Positions 21,401-30,836 of a stretch of 64,000 nt of DNA are shown here, piece by piece. The DNA lies in assembly GCA_022457155.1 (NCBI GenBank), contig JAJGOT010000506.1, positions 124,001-188,000 on the forward strand, in the 5' to 3' direction. Position numbers and translations under genes: made by a program. Every line of letters starts with the position of its first letter. Positions within the stretch are counted from its first letter, which is position 1. Under the pieces are notes generated by a model, which worked only from the letters and a program-made list of their open reading frames with translations, was not told the origin of the DNA and ran no database searches. This DNA is from Cladopsammia gracilis. Its lineage: Eukaryota > Cnidaria > Anthozoa > Scleractinia > Dendrophylliidae.

Positions 21401-24114
21401 TTTATAACTCCGCCGGTGTTGAAGTCTTTTCACAAGATTCCGGCCCATTTCGATTTTTACCGTAATTTGTACTTGCAAGAACCTGTTAATTTAACAGTCC
21501 AAACCGAATTTTTGAACAAACTTGTAAACAGATTAAGTGAGAGCGAAATTTTATCCTGCGAAGGATTTTTATCTTTGGCTGAAATTACCCACGCAATGCG
21601 TGGACTTTCTTCAGGGAAAACCCCCGGTTCAGACGGATTACCTCAACAATTTTTCGCTAAATTCTGGGATCTTTTAGGCCCTATTCTGTTCGAAATTATA
21701 AATTTAGTTTGGAAAATAATTCTCTCAGTGATTCAATGCAAGGAAGCGTGACTAGATTACTTTACAAGAAAGATGATAAGAAAAACCTCAAACAATGGTG
21801 ACCCCGCCATTTCGCTACTCAATGTTGATTACAAAATTTGTTCAAAAGCTCTTACAAACAGACTTTCAAAATTGTTACCCTCGATTATTTCAAGAAGATC
21901 AAACTTGTTCCGTCCCAGGTAGGACGATTTTTGAGAATTTATTAATTTTCTCTTGCGTGACACTCTAAAATATTATATAAATATTACCAATGAAACTGGT
22001 GTCTTGCTGAATATTGATCAAGAGAAAGCCTTTGACAATTGACATGGTAGAAAAACATTGGAAAACTTTTTACCAATGTTTTAAGTCGTTTTGGATTTGG
22101 CCCTAATTTCCAGCGGTGGATTTCTACATTATACTGTCAAGCAAATATGAAAATTATAGTTAATGTGTTTTTGACCAAAGAAATTCCACTCGAGTGGGGG
22201 GTGAGGCAGGGAGATCCCCGGTCTCCACTTTTGTACATTTTATGCGAAGTTTTGGCGACCAGTATAAGAAAGGATGATACTATTGAAGGTTTTCTCATTC
22301 CAGAAGCCTGAGGAAAGCGTTTTAAAATTCGCCAATAAGCGAATGACTCCACATGTTTTGTAAAGGACATTTTTTTCTTTAGACAAATTGTTTACTTTTA
22401 TACTTCACAAATACGAGACAGGTACAGGGACTAAATTAAACGTGGCAAAGAGTACAGAAGCCATGAGGTGCTCACGCCTTTCCAAGCTAGTAGATTAAAA
22501 TTTGAACCTGTGAAAGGTTGTGGGGTGTTTTCACTACCACCCTATCGGCACTACTCATTACTAGGTTTTTAGTTAATGTTAAGACTATTTTCTTTTTTAT
22601 TAAGACCATACTTTATGGTATATGGGTTTTCGAAATAAAGCGACTTAAATTTTCACAATGGCACCGAGAACTCTTGGGACACTGTAAGGGACATAAGGAA
22701 TAACATCACAACACAGTTGCAAAGGGGGGGGGGGGGGCTGGGACTCTGAGACCCTTAACCTATACTAGACCATTTTAGCTGCATTTTGCAACCCTATTCT
22801 AGAATAAACACCGAAAAATCCTACCCTATCCTAGACCTTTTCTAGACTCACTATTTTGCAGAAACTTGTTCACTATCACAGTCTAAGATACCAGGGGTCA
22901 GTAAAAATGTCGTACAGCACACCTTAAAATTTTTCCATTTGCCAGTAAACCTCGTCTAGACTAAATTCTTCATGCAACTGATCAGTTTTGTGGAAAATGA
23001 TACCCTATTCTAGACCAAAAATTTCGGATTACTATACCCTATCCCAGACTAAACTGCTTGAAAACCATACCCTTGACAGCGGCACATACCTATATAGCTC
23101 ATATATGGGAGTACCCCCTCCCCCCGGGCAAATTGATTTCTCCCGAATGACCAAATAGAAATTTTCTGCTTTGTGGTGTCATCCGAATATTTGTGAAATA
23201 CAACAGTCAAAGCTTGTGACTCTATAAATAATTTAGCTACTGGCAACTCATCATTCAATACCAGAAATGACTAAAGTAATCATGTGCAAACCAGAAAGGA
23301 CTTTCAAGTGGACCAAACGACCGGAAATGAACTTTATAAATAATCCCTTATGGACTATAGACTTTCAAGTGACTCATGTAAACCGGAACTGACCTTGTAT
23401 TATTGTAACCGGAAATGACTAGCTTTATAACGCAGGATGCCTTGTAACCGGAAATGACTAGCCTCTCAGGATAATATTCTAAACTTTAGGGATTTGTTAT
23501 TGATGAATAAAACATTTTAAAAGGAAAAAACACTTTTGTTGTGTTTAGCGGAGAAAACGGTTTGCAAAATCGTTTTCCCCTGCTTTTTTTCGTGGTTTGC
23601 TACTCAAGAGAGGTTTCACATTTCAGAAACAGTGAGCTTTTGTGGAATTTGTTCAGTCTAAATGCACTGTGCAGACGGTAGCGTAATAAGCTTACTGTTT
23701 TTGAGAATTGCTAAAATTGAAAAATAGCCTGGTCGTCAATCTTAATTCTAATTATTCTTGTGCTTCCGACCTTTCACCTAGTTAAGCTTATCATCATCGT
23801 TTCTGTTCAGAGAGCTCCGCTGTTAGGCTAAGCCTATCTATATATATTAACTAATTTGTGGTAATTTCAATACCTTTTGTGTTCTTTAATTGTCTTTAAT
23901 TCGTCCCACCCACAGACGCCCTGCGAGACGTGATATTTATCACGCTTCTAACTTATTTTGATTTCCGCCGATTTATTCAGGCTTTATTGAACAGAAGTGT
24001 CCACATAAACACGTCCAGTATAGGAAGGAATAATATAAATATCTCGAAGATACTTACGTGTGCTGAGTTGAATCCTAACAAGCTGACTAGAAACACGAGT
24101 TCGGTATATGCCAT
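5823..24114 (-). CDS. TNFR-ZU5-UPA-death-domain transmembrane receptor, copy 1 (12 exons)
   Basis: Exons, 5' to 3' on the minus strand: 24114-24058, 18478-18100, 16171-15623, 14830-14678, 14042-13927, 13760-13588, 11806-11463, 10540-10299, 9650-9492, 8756-8568, 7586-7517, 6439-5823. All introns are GT/AG, phases agree throughout, and the sum is 3048 nt (1015 aa). Approximate layout by residue: signal peptide 1-18; TNFR repeats 33-124; Ser/Thr/Pro stalk 146-328; transmembrane 349-370; juxtamembrane linker 380-475; ZU5 476-590; UPA 591-787; linker 788-810; death domain about 842-925; tail to 1015. TNFR repeats bind TNF-like ligands. ZU5-UPA-DD is the UNC5/PIDD signalling module, in which ZU5 restrains the death domain. 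Placing them in one receptor is read directly from consistent splicing; function is inferred. The first exon is the least certain because its intron is 5.6 kb. Confidence 0.85.
6399..6560. mobile_element. hAT-like MITE at the death-domain exon boundary, copy 1
   Basis: Terminal inverted repeats are CAGGGGCGTAGC and GCTACGCCCCTG. Unit 2 has no insertion here (39240-39257). The flanks show only an eroded duplication (GCTTTAGT against ACAATAGT). On the minus strand the element supplies a long pyrimidine run and TTTTTCAG just before a continuous reading frame. Confidence 0.85.
6670..6960. mobile_element. TTAA-flanked MITE, unit 1 only
   Basis: Inverted ends of about 57 bases begin AGTGCCCCTGTGATC. 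TTAA flanks both sides (6666-6669 and 6961-6964). Unit 2 reads straight through near 39360-39385. It lies in the intron before the death-domain exon. Confidence 0.8.
6965..7240. repeat. Interspersed repeat of about 280 bases
   Basis: The same sequence occurs at about 39400-39660 and, inverted, at 25740-26010. The shared core includes GGTTTATCCTCTCTTCGAAA. No coding capacity is convincing. Confidence 0.55.
7517..7586 (-). CDS. Receptor copy 1, exon 11: linker
   Basis: The exon is 70 nt after CAAACTGTAG and before GTAAGT. It reads TIRRFSVQSTSSEPEHQA and leaves in the phase the death-domain exon needs. Confidence 0.75.
8568..8756 (-). CDS. Receptor copy 1, exon 10: UPA, last part
   Basis: Sixty-three codons, including TYIYEMAYKNG and CSFAVKP, then FSCILKFQQE. 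Phase 0 at both ends. Unit 2 has 61 codons. Confidence 0.75.
8871..9170. mobile_element. Copy of a repeat with CCCTATCCTAGACC-like motifs
   Basis: Shared with 22721-23128, 41280-41590 and, inverted, 59942-60280. Better copies end in G or C homopolymers next to CCCATATA-type sequence. It lies in the intron between UPA exons 9 and 10 in both units, so this insertion predates the duplication. Confidence 0.6.
9492..9650 (-). CDS. Receptor copy 1, exon 9: UPA, middle part
   Basis: Fifty-three codons, phase 0 at both ends, including EKPFKMFNDSKDITVSL. The position between neighbouring UPA strands and conservation in unit 2 support it. Confidence 0.75.
10299..10540 (-). CDS. Receptor copy 1, exon 8: end of ZU5 and start of UPA
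   Basis: The strand TKTFSFWSVFTC matches the HFS-type strand closing ZU5 and opening UPA, followed by ATVFVS and LLYLRFYIYSDNED, like the UNC5 UPA strands. Phase 0 out. Confidence 0.75.
10680..10850 (+). mobile_element. Penelope-like terminal repeat with a decayed hammerhead core, unit 1
   Basis: It is the reverse complement of the terminal region at 49860-50040 of the Penelope-like element. CTGACGA at 10764-10770 is followed by a shortened stem and TAAACGTC instead of GAAACGTC, so this copy is decayed. The unit 2 counterpart keeps the core at 43185-43212. Confidence 0.6.
11463..11806 (-). CDS. Receptor copy 1, exon 7: ZU5 domain
   Basis: One 344-nt exon carries essentially the whole ZU5 fold: IDSSGGKL, then GAVPEGV, then SLISPVIQCGP and LPHC, in the order seen in UNC5 and ankyrin ZU5 domains. 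The acceptor is ATCCTTAG and the donor GTGTGT. Confidence 0.88.
12026..12363. mobile_element. MITE with internal TCTCGGA repeats, unit 1 only
   Basis: The ends GGGGTGGCGAATGGTA and TACCATTCACCACCCC are inverted. AACATC flanks both sides. Inside are about ten dispersed copies of GTCTCGG. Unit 2 lacks it near 44410. Confidence 0.7.
12664..12790 (+). mobile_element. tRNA-derived SINE fragment (a), unit 1
   Basis: It has a B-box-like GGTTCGATTCC followed by CTGTCGGGGACTCGGAT and TTGTCCCACGCTCG, the tail shared by the neighbouring SINE copies. The A-box half is degraded. Its unit 2 counterpart (44745-45110) carries a tandem array absent here. Confidence 0.6.
12925..13300 (+). mobile_element. tRNA-derived SINE (b) with an internal tandem array, unit 1
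   Basis: The A-box-like TAGCTCGGTGGTTATAGCAT at 12933-12952 runs into an array of a 22-base unit, CATCCGACCGGTGTGGTTAT plus AG. There are about 12 copies plus a partial one (12951-13230), then a decayed B box and the TTGTCCCACGCTCG tail. The unit spans the A-box end and anticodon arm of the tRNA-like head. Unit 2 (45237-45345) has only two units. Confidence 0.75.
13389..13555. mobile_element. hAT-like MITE, unit 1 only
   Basis: The ends GGGAGGATCTAG and GGATCCGCCCCTG are imperfect inverted repeats. The flanks CATTGCAT (13381-13388) and CATTCCAT (13556-13563) form an 8-base duplication with one mismatch. Unit 2 has the empty site CATTCCAT at 45445-45452. It contains an 18-base C tract. Confidence 0.78.
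13588..13760 (-). CDS. Receptor copy 1, exon 6: linker to ZU5
   Basis: The exon is 173 nt, phase 0 in and phase 2 out, with acceptor TTCTTCGCAG and donor GTAAGT. No domain was recognised. Unit 2 lacks six codons net here but keeps the frame. An hAT-like element ends 32 bases beyond the donor. Confidence 0.8.
13927..14042 (-). CDS. Receptor copy 1, exon 5: juxtamembrane
   Basis: Thirty-eight codons, basic and Cys-containing (GCFFGCHSRF, later DCCNE). The acceptor is TCTCCTCAG and the donor GTATCG, phase 0. The cysteines near the membrane could be palmitoylated, which is inference. Confidence 0.8.
14678..14830 (-). CDS. Receptor copy 1, exon 4: transmembrane helix
   Basis: An acidic and Ser-rich lead (NEDSSSS) precedes the hydrophobic run VHWLWAVAIPIVVAAVLVF and then basic SRSK, which indicates type I topology. 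Unit 2 has one extra Val. Confidence 0.88.
15623..16171 (-). CDS. Receptor copy 1, exon 3: Ser/Thr/Pro-rich stalk
   Basis: The exon is 549 nt with a TTGGATTATAG acceptor and a GTATGT donor. The product is rich in Ser, Thr and Pro with few hydrophobic residues, as expected of an extended, probably O-glycosylated stem. Eight residue differences were counted against the equally long unit 2 exon. Confidence 0.85.
16485..18060. mobile_element. G/C-tract-ended inverted-repeat element with a nested insertion, unit 1
   Basis: The left end (C and G tracts, then ACTCCCATATAAAAA) and the right end (CCTTTTTATATGGGTG) are mirrored. Unit 2 has the simple element at 48853-49200. In unit 1 about 1.26 kb (16731-17999) has been inserted, bounded by TACTCATGCGC and GCGCATGAGTA. 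No coding sequence was recognised in the nested part. Confidence 0.65.
18100..18478 (-). CDS. Receptor copy 1, exon 2: TNFR cysteine-rich repeats
   Basis: Fifteen cysteines lie between residues 33 and 124. Cys57, 72, 75, 78, 88 and 96 reproduce the six-cysteine TNFR spacing (x14, x2, x2, x9, x7), after a CKEGTF start. A second, shorter repeat follows (99, 102, 113, 121, 124). The exon enters in phase 0 and leaves after one base of a codon. A G/C-tract transposon ends 39 bases beyond its 3' end. Confidence 0.9.
20283..22480 (+). pseudogene. Degenerate L1/Tx1-like LINE (endonuclease and reverse transcriptase)
   Basis: An APE-type endonuclease start is visible (LNIRGFGNEAKQR, then ICLQEP). It is followed, through many stops and frameshifts, by reverse transcriptase landmarks: SSGKTPGSDGLPQQFFAKFW, then a QGDP-type region near 22205. 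At least a dozen frame breaks are present, so it is long dead. Family placement rests on the PGSDGLP..F...FW pattern. Confidence 0.75.
22721..23128. mobile_element. G/C-tract-ended repeat inside the LINE region
   Basis: It begins with a 15-base G tract and ends with ATATATGGGAGTACCCCCTCC. Inside are repeats resembling ACCCTATCCTAGACC. It is the fullest copy of the family seen at 8871, 41280 and 59942. Confidence 0.65.
24058..24114 (-). CDS. Receptor copy 1, exon 1: signal peptide
   Basis: Nineteen codons from ATG with the hydrophobic core LVFLVSLLGF, then donor GTAAGT, phase 0. Unit 2 keeps an equivalent 20-codon exon at 54132-54073. Confidence 0.65.
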
Positions 24115-24668
24115 TTTAGAACGCTGTGTTTTTTCTTCGGTTGTTCTTCGTAACAGCTAACCTTCGATGTCACACACGCCTCTCCACCGGCATTAAAAAA
24201 AAATGCTCAGATGCGTTCCTTGGTTTCTGAGTAGGCTTCAACGTCGCTGAAAAGGGACCAAATGCAACTTAATTTGCTGAACAAACAGCTTGTGTTACGA
24301 AACTGGTTGGGCTAACCACAATAGGGTTTTTTCCCGGATAACACAGTGGGCATGACAATGCACAAGTTTGGGAAGGACTTAAGGAGGGTGGGGAGGCGAT
24401 AAACGAGTGACGTTTCCTTTAATATGTTTCCTTATATATTATAACCCGTTGAGGAAAGAAATCTCCAAATATATGCTTTAGAGATCATATGCTGTTCGTT
24501 AAAGAAAATACAACAAAGAAAAGAAGCTGACAGTAAGTAATTTAAGTGAGAAATGACTGGGGGAGGAAGGGAGGGGAGAGTGAACATACACGGAAGTAGC
24601 TTTGATAATGATGATATAACCTCCAAATATAGAGTTCAATATATAAAATGCACTTCAAGAAAGATTAC

Positions 24669-24825
24669 GTCGTTCCAAGATCAATTTGTGCAGGATTCTC
24701 GGATGTTAAAACATAAAGATGTTATCTAAGCATAACAACACATTCTTGTGCGATATTTTTAGCAAGCTGGAACCTTTCCATTTCTTCTTTCTTCTTCACG
24801 GTTTCGGGATCCGAGTCCATCGCTA
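24669..24825 (-). pseudogene. Decayed counterpart of a putative exon
   Basis: An acceptor (AACTGTTTCAG) and a GTAATC donor bracket a segment matching the open exon at 55956-55794 (shared NIAQECV). In this unit the frame meets a stop after VVMLR. It lies about 550 bases upstream of receptor exon 1 on the same strand, so it could instead be a 5' noncoding exon. Confidence 0.35.
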
Positions 24826-26938
24826 CTGAAACAGTTAAACACGCACTAAGGCTTACGGGCAATACTAATTAGTAGTTAGCGTACTATCTGAGGAGTACCC
24901 TTTGTAATTATCTGTAATTACACAATGAGTCACTGAAAGGTATTAGCGACCAGTAAAATGGCTTATTTCATGTACACTGCTAGGTGTCCTAGGCCGGTTA
25001 ACACTAGCGACATACTGATCGATGTTTTATGTCACCAGCTTGTGAACAACACAACATAACGACATAATAGGAACATAACATGAACATAACGACACAGGGA
25101 AAAAATTGATCGTTTTTATGTCATAATGTCTATGTTCTTATGTCGTTATGTCGCTAGTGTGAACCAGGTTTAAGCGCTTCTTATTTCGTTATGTTGCTAG
25201 TGTACATGTGAAGCGAATCCAAGATGTCCATGGCGGCGATTAGGACCTTGATTGCAAACCATCTCTGGTCAAGGAGTGAATAGAACCGTGTACGAGATAA
25301 GGAACACAGCTGACCAAGTTAACACAAGCTTACGAAATGCCATGTTGCGGATAGACTTACCAAACGGACTCACAAATAGACGCAACTTGATCCGTGCAAG
25401 TTACCATAAAAGCTATTTTCGTTGCTGCCGTTAGAGTAAACAATACTAAATGAAACTTGCCTGTACTTACGTCTGCTTGCGTATAATTTGGGCAAGTTTG
25501 AAACTTGCGATAATCCGAGACTCCGTTTGGCCATGGCCATGCTTGTGTGATTTGCGCACAGCCGGACACAAGGTTTTTAACCGTTTGGCCATCCCGAACG
25601 CGTAAGACTGCATTGAAATGGTTGTTCTTGTAAACCACTTATGACTTCTCGGGAGTCTGTTTAACCATCCATCGCAATCGGTGGTTAAAGGAGCTATATG
25701 TCATGGAGATTTTTCAAGACTGCCCCAAATTAAAAACTAATTACCTTTGTCATACACGTAATGCTTATAGAACATAAAGAGGAAGATATCAAGTGAATTT
25801 TCAAAGAGAGGATAAACCATAATCAGACGTTTTAGCGACTTTTTCAAGACCCGAGGCGGTAAACTTGAAAACATTGACCCATTTTTTTTTTTTTTTTTTT
25901 TTTTTGCGGTTGTAATCCATCCTAGCCTTTTACTCTTAGAGCAATTATAGCAGAGTACAGTATTTGTAAACAAAACGGGATCATTATTTTAGGGGTTTCC
26001 ACCGATATAAATATGTCTGTTGGGTTTCTGTTTTAAAGTAAAACTAAAAATAGTGACATAATCCCTTAAAGGTCCCAAAGCGTACTTCAGTTATTCAGTT
26101 ATTTTTGTCCTCACTTAATAAGCTTAGTCATTGCTCATTTAAATATTTTGAACGATATTCATTATTTGTTCAACTTCAGTAGTAGTGTGAAGTCCAATCA
26201 TGTTCAGATCCTTAAACTAAAGATGTTCTAACTATTACAGTTATGACTGCCGTCGTTTAAGGTTTGGTTAATCTCACAAAATGACACATAGAAGTACGTG
26301 TCGTAGGTTGCATGGCAAGCACTGACTTATTAATAGGGCGAAATTTCGAGGACGCGCGCGCGAGGGGAACACGCGAAGGGGAGAGCATAAAAAAAAAAAA
26401 CAGTAGTTCTGCACCTCTTCCGAACCTCTCATTTCATTGGACCTGAATAAGCCGCAGCTCTATTGTTTTTGCTAGTGTCCATTGTTCCGTTGTTTGTTCT
26501 ATTGTTTTCTCAGCGAATCATGTGCGGCGTTTGGAAAGATGCAGGCCGTCCCTAATAAACCGGCTCCTGCTATTTACGCTATACGTGTCGGGAAAAATCC
26601 GTGCTGCTAACCTTTTTAATGCCATTCCTTTGTCAACAAAAATATGAAGTTATTGGCATTTCAAGAAGCATTCAAACTTCTATGGCCGCATACCTTCTTT
26701 CTAAATTCATACTGAAACAAAGTCATGCAAAAAAATATGAATTTGATCGGATTTATAGAGGACTTCGCTATTTTCGGTTAAAACTGATCGACTAAATATT
26801 TGACCAAGTGACTTAAATTCGCCTGAAACGGAACTGAAACTCTTAGAACAAAAACAGGAAAAATATCAAATGATTCCTCCAAGGGAGACCAAATCGTAGT
26901 CAGTTTTTACTTTGTCCAAAAGTTAGGGAAGAACTTAC
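24826..26938. other. Upstream flank of receptor copy 1
   Basis: No gene recognised. A short inverted repeat of CATAACGACATA-type words lies at 25050-25160. A 22-base T tract lies near 25879-25904 inside an inverted copy of the 6965-7240 repeat. From about 26200 the sequence is again shared with unit 2 (60421 onward). Confidence 0.5.
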
Positions 26939-26966
26939 AATCTTTCCATCTTGCCTATCCGCTGCA
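26939..26966 (-). other. Candidate 28-nt exon, unit 1
   Basis: On the minus strand TTTTCTTTCAG precedes and GTAAGTTC follows a 28-base segment that includes ATGGAAAGATT. The identical arrangement is at 61186-61159 in unit 2, within about 400 bases nearly identical between units. It could be the first, partly noncoding exon of the receptor gene. Confidence 0.35.
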
Positions 26967-27034
26967 CTGAAAGAAAATAATTTCATTGTATACGTTGATA
27001 TACTACTCATTTTTTAACAAAACAGATTATTCGG

Positions 27035-28530
27035 CTTAATATATATAGATAGCCCAAGCCTAACAGCGTCGCACTTTGAACAAGCTTAACTAAGGTGAAA
27101 GGTTGGAAGCACAAGAATTAAGATTGACGAACGGGCTATTTTCAATTTCAGCAATTCTCAAAAACAGTATTACGCGACCATCTGCACAGTACATTTTTAT
27201 AGACCGTACAAAAGTTCACAAAAACAACTTTTCTCTGTCTGGAAAAACTAGTACCACTACTTTCCGAATAAAATACAGTTTTTGTTTGTCAAAAATTGCT
27301 AGAGAAACTGATTTGAAAATTAGAAATTGCAAAAATACACAAACATATTTGCATAAGGCGATGCGAGTGAAGATGGAACTGTACTATAAAATCAGTCTTG
27401 TTTTGTTTATATAAAATCGCTTTTAAATCTATCTAATGAATGAACAAACACAAAAATGGACAACACAATCTTCTTTCGAAAAAATTTATTGAAATCTCCA
27501 TTAGTTTACGTTTAAAAGCAAAACGCGTACCATTTCAATGCCATTTAATTATAGCTCATCGAGTTCAAGCTTTCTTCGATGAAATTCAAGAGATCGATAC
27601 AACTGAATTCAAGCACGTTTTAAAATCAATTCTCCAAAACTAACAATAACACCAATAAAAAGTCACTCACAGATTGATATCAACATAAATTCTCATCGAA
27701 AACAGTAATCTGTTTTACCTTTAGTCCCTCGCTTGCTTGGAAATTCAAATCTCCGCTTCTGGTTCTGAAATCCGTAGAAAACAAACATCTCCCGCATTGA
27801 TAAAAAACAAGATTTTATCCCTGAAAGCTCGTCTTTTTACACTAAAGCGGCTTCTGAGTATCCCTTAATTAGTATCCTTGTCTTGAGTAGCAAACCGCGA
27901 AATATTCAGGGAAATAACGCCTTTAATTTAAACGGTTTTCTCCGCTTAGTAAATTCACAGTAAAACATCAAAGTGTTTTTCTAGCTGACGTGACATTCGG
28001 CCGTGTAACCGCGCGAAAAACAAAGCCTCGCTTTGGTTTCAACATGACGTCGTAAGCGCATGTTTTCCGACGTCATACGCGCCCGCGAGCTAGTCCTGCG
28101 CGAAGGCAAGCTACAAGCAATTGCAAAAAGAGTTGAGACATTGTGTACTGTAGTGCATATTTCGAGGCCAACATGGTTTTCAGCAAGTCCCCGCCCCCTC
28201 CCCCCTTATCAATGTTGTACCAGATCAAAAATGCCATTCAAACTGACAGTCATCAACATTGAAAGGGGGAGGGGGGTCAGTAGCACATGTCATTGATTTG
28301 ATTTGTGTTACGCGGTCGCTTTTATACGGAATGAACTTTTTTTTGGAAAGTGTCTCAACCTTTTTGCAACTGCTTGTAGTCCTGCGCGACGGCGGAGGGC
28401 GGCGTCGGGCACACGTGCGCCCGCGAAACATTCCGCTAGCCATGACCATGAAAAATGAAGAGCATCGGTTCTATGAGTATGGAGCTGCGCAGCCAGGCCT
28501 TCGGCCTGGCAAGTGCTCCGCTATAATCAG
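27035..28530. mobile_element. Inverted, internally deleted relative of the 19632-23823 element
   Basis: The reverse complement matches the left part (19632-19990) and right part (about 23640-23850) of that element, but the LINE is missing. Unit 2 has an uninterrupted site near 61255. The two copies flank receptor exon 1 in opposite orientation. Confidence 0.6.
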
Positions 28531-28596
28531 TTTCACGTTCATAAAAATACATGTATTTTTTCGCTTTTCAAGCGGTGATGCTAAAAATATTCAGTA

Positions 28597-29080
28597 GTCT
28601 GTTGTTTGTGATCGTCCGGGTGAGTGTAGTTCTGAAAAGAACTGTTGTTGTTGACAATGACTGACGTTTCGACAACCTGAGCGGAAGTCATCTTCAGAGT
28701 CATGTGGATTGTGAATGGTCAGTTGATGTTATATACGTATGGTTATAAAAACGACTTGTCAACAAAACAGACGAACAATAGACTAAACTCACTGACAAAT
28801 TTGACTAACAATACGACTACAGAAATTACACTAACAATACACGGATCGAAACGCACCTATCACTGACTTGAGTCTCTACAGCCAATAACATCACGGCTAA
28901 ACTGACCAATGACAGTTATAACCATACGTATATATATATAACATCAACTGACCATTCACAATCCACATGACTCTGAAGATGACTTACGCTCAGGTTGTCG
29001 AAACGTCAGTCATTGTCAACAACAACAGTTCTTTTCAGAACTACACTCACCCGGACGATCACAAACAACAGACTACTGAT
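28597..29080. mobile_element. Penelope-like inverted repeat pair with hammerhead-like cores, unit 1 only
   Basis: Arms of about 150 bases (28597-28745 and 28925-29077) begin with CAGTAGTCTGTTGTTTGTG and its mirror. Unit 2 lacks it near 61325. Each arm holds CTGAAGA...GAAACGTC, at 28973-29007 on + and 28663-28697 on -. Confidence 0.7.
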
Positions 29081-29625
29081 ACTCCTGGGTTCAAACCATT
29101 TACAAAAATATTCATGTAAATAAACAATTTTAAGGATTGAATGAGAACGAAGAGAAACCAGATACCGCCTGACTTGACTCTTTGCACCATTCCTTTACAA
29201 AACGGACAATGACTGCACTATTTCTTATTCCTTATCCTATTTCATTTTTATTTTCAGTATTTTTAGAAACATTATTTGTTAGATGCTTCAGTGTATCCCT
29301 AATCATTTCAAAGAAAATACGCGAAATACGAACCAAAGAGCGGCAGACCTGAGAAGAGTCCGTACTCTAGTCTTGCCTGAAATGTCTGTATTATCACTGA
29401 GAAATAGAGTTTGTACGAATGTTGGTCACTCTGCCACTCTGCAGTGTCACTGAAACGACTTCAGAGGTACTCACAGTCAATTTTAAACACCCCCTACCCC
29501 GCCCCCCCCCCCCCCCCCCCCCCCCCACCCTCAAGTCTCAAATCTTTCTTTTTTTTTTTTTCGACTTTTTCAGGAACGCACGTACGTACTTGCGTACAGG
29601 TTGCTGCGCGCCTGTACGTAGAGAA

Positions 29626-30162
29626 GCGCGCATTATGGGAGTGCTCTGAAATTATCAGTGTGGGTTTCTGTCTCTGTTTAACTCTGGTCGATTTTTTTTG
29701 TTGGCTTAGTCGCACCGTTCCTCTTTTATTCTAAGCCCGCTATAGAGGTTACTTCAGGCGCACTCCTCTAGGGGTGTCCGGTGCCATGCCCTCCCCCTCC
29801 GGGTAATTTTTTCAAAATTTGAGTCCTGGGGTGAATTTAATAAAACTTTTACAAGTGTTATTTACAATTGTAGCTATTGTTTTCAACCTCTGAAACAATA
29901 GCTACGCTTGTAAATTACAAGTGTAAAAGTTTTGTTAAATTGACCCCCTGGAAACGTCATTTTCTGCAGTTTGGAGTTATTAGTCGTTCTGAGAGGATAT
30001 TGCTAGGTTCCATTCTCCGTGGATGAAGGACCATGAAGTCTTGCAAAACGTGTGAGTGGGTCTACTGGATGGTGTGCAAGTTTGTTCGCCAGGTTTATAA
30101 TTATAAGAAGTTCGACTGAAGGTTATCAGCAAGAAATTTTTGCATTTGTAACAAAAACTAGC
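29626..30162. repeat. Segment inverted relative to unit 2
   Basis: This stretch matches 61660-62046 only as its reverse complement, while flanking sequence on both sides is collinear. The unit 1 version also contains a private palindromic element (29830-29946). Confidence 0.75.
29830..29946. mobile_element. Short palindromic MITE, unit 1 only
   Basis: Inverted ends GGTGAATTTAATAAAACTTT and its mirror, flanked by CCTGG on both sides. Unit 2 reads across without it. Confidence 0.75.
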
Positions 30163-30836
30163 TGTTACAAAACTTGACAGTTTACCTTAACTGTCCGAAA
30201 CAAAACAATTTCTAAAAATCTGACCGATTTCCGTAGATCGGTGGAAGCCGGTCTGGATCCGCGCCTGTACATTGTTCTAAAGTCTAAATATCACGAGTCT
30301 CACTGCGGCAATTCCGAAAGGTATCTGAGATCGTCACTGTACGGACGAGGCATCGCTGGTTAAAAGCTTATTTTTAGCTAGACGTGAAGACAAGTCAAAG
30401 TTGAAACTGAAGATCAGATAAACTACGGAAAAATTTCCATTGATTACTTATTCAACTGAATTCAAAACTGACTCTAATCCTGGATTAGAGTTAATCGGCT
30501 TTCAAACAAACGGGCAAAATACAGAGGGCGTGCACCTCTTCAGAGCCTCTAATTTTATTGGACCTGGATCAGTCACGCAGCTCTATTGTTGTAGCTACTT
30601 CTCGAAGAGAAATAGCCACTATGTCATCGAGTGTGTAAGTCCGTAAGTGGTCCAATCTTCGGATTTTGTTCGGAACATATATCGGTTTTATTTCGGATTA
30701 TCGGTTTTATACGATTCCAAACTCGATGAAACTCGATCACGTCGACGATAGCCGAGACTAATCTCGATGTTACCCGATTCATTTTCGTCGGCTCTCGTCA
30801 ACGATCGACTACTTATCGATTGAGACGTTCCAGCGA

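Larger units (their letters stand above)
19632..23823. mobile_element. 4.2-kb composite insertion, unit 1 only
   Basis: The ends AGCGGAGCTC and GAGCTCCGCT are inverted. Unit 2 lacks the whole segment (around 53700-53860). It contains the degenerate LINE at 20283-22480 and a nested G/C-tract element at 22721-23128. A related, shorter copy lies inverted at 27035-28530. It lies in the intron between receptor exons 1 and 2. Confidence 0.6.
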
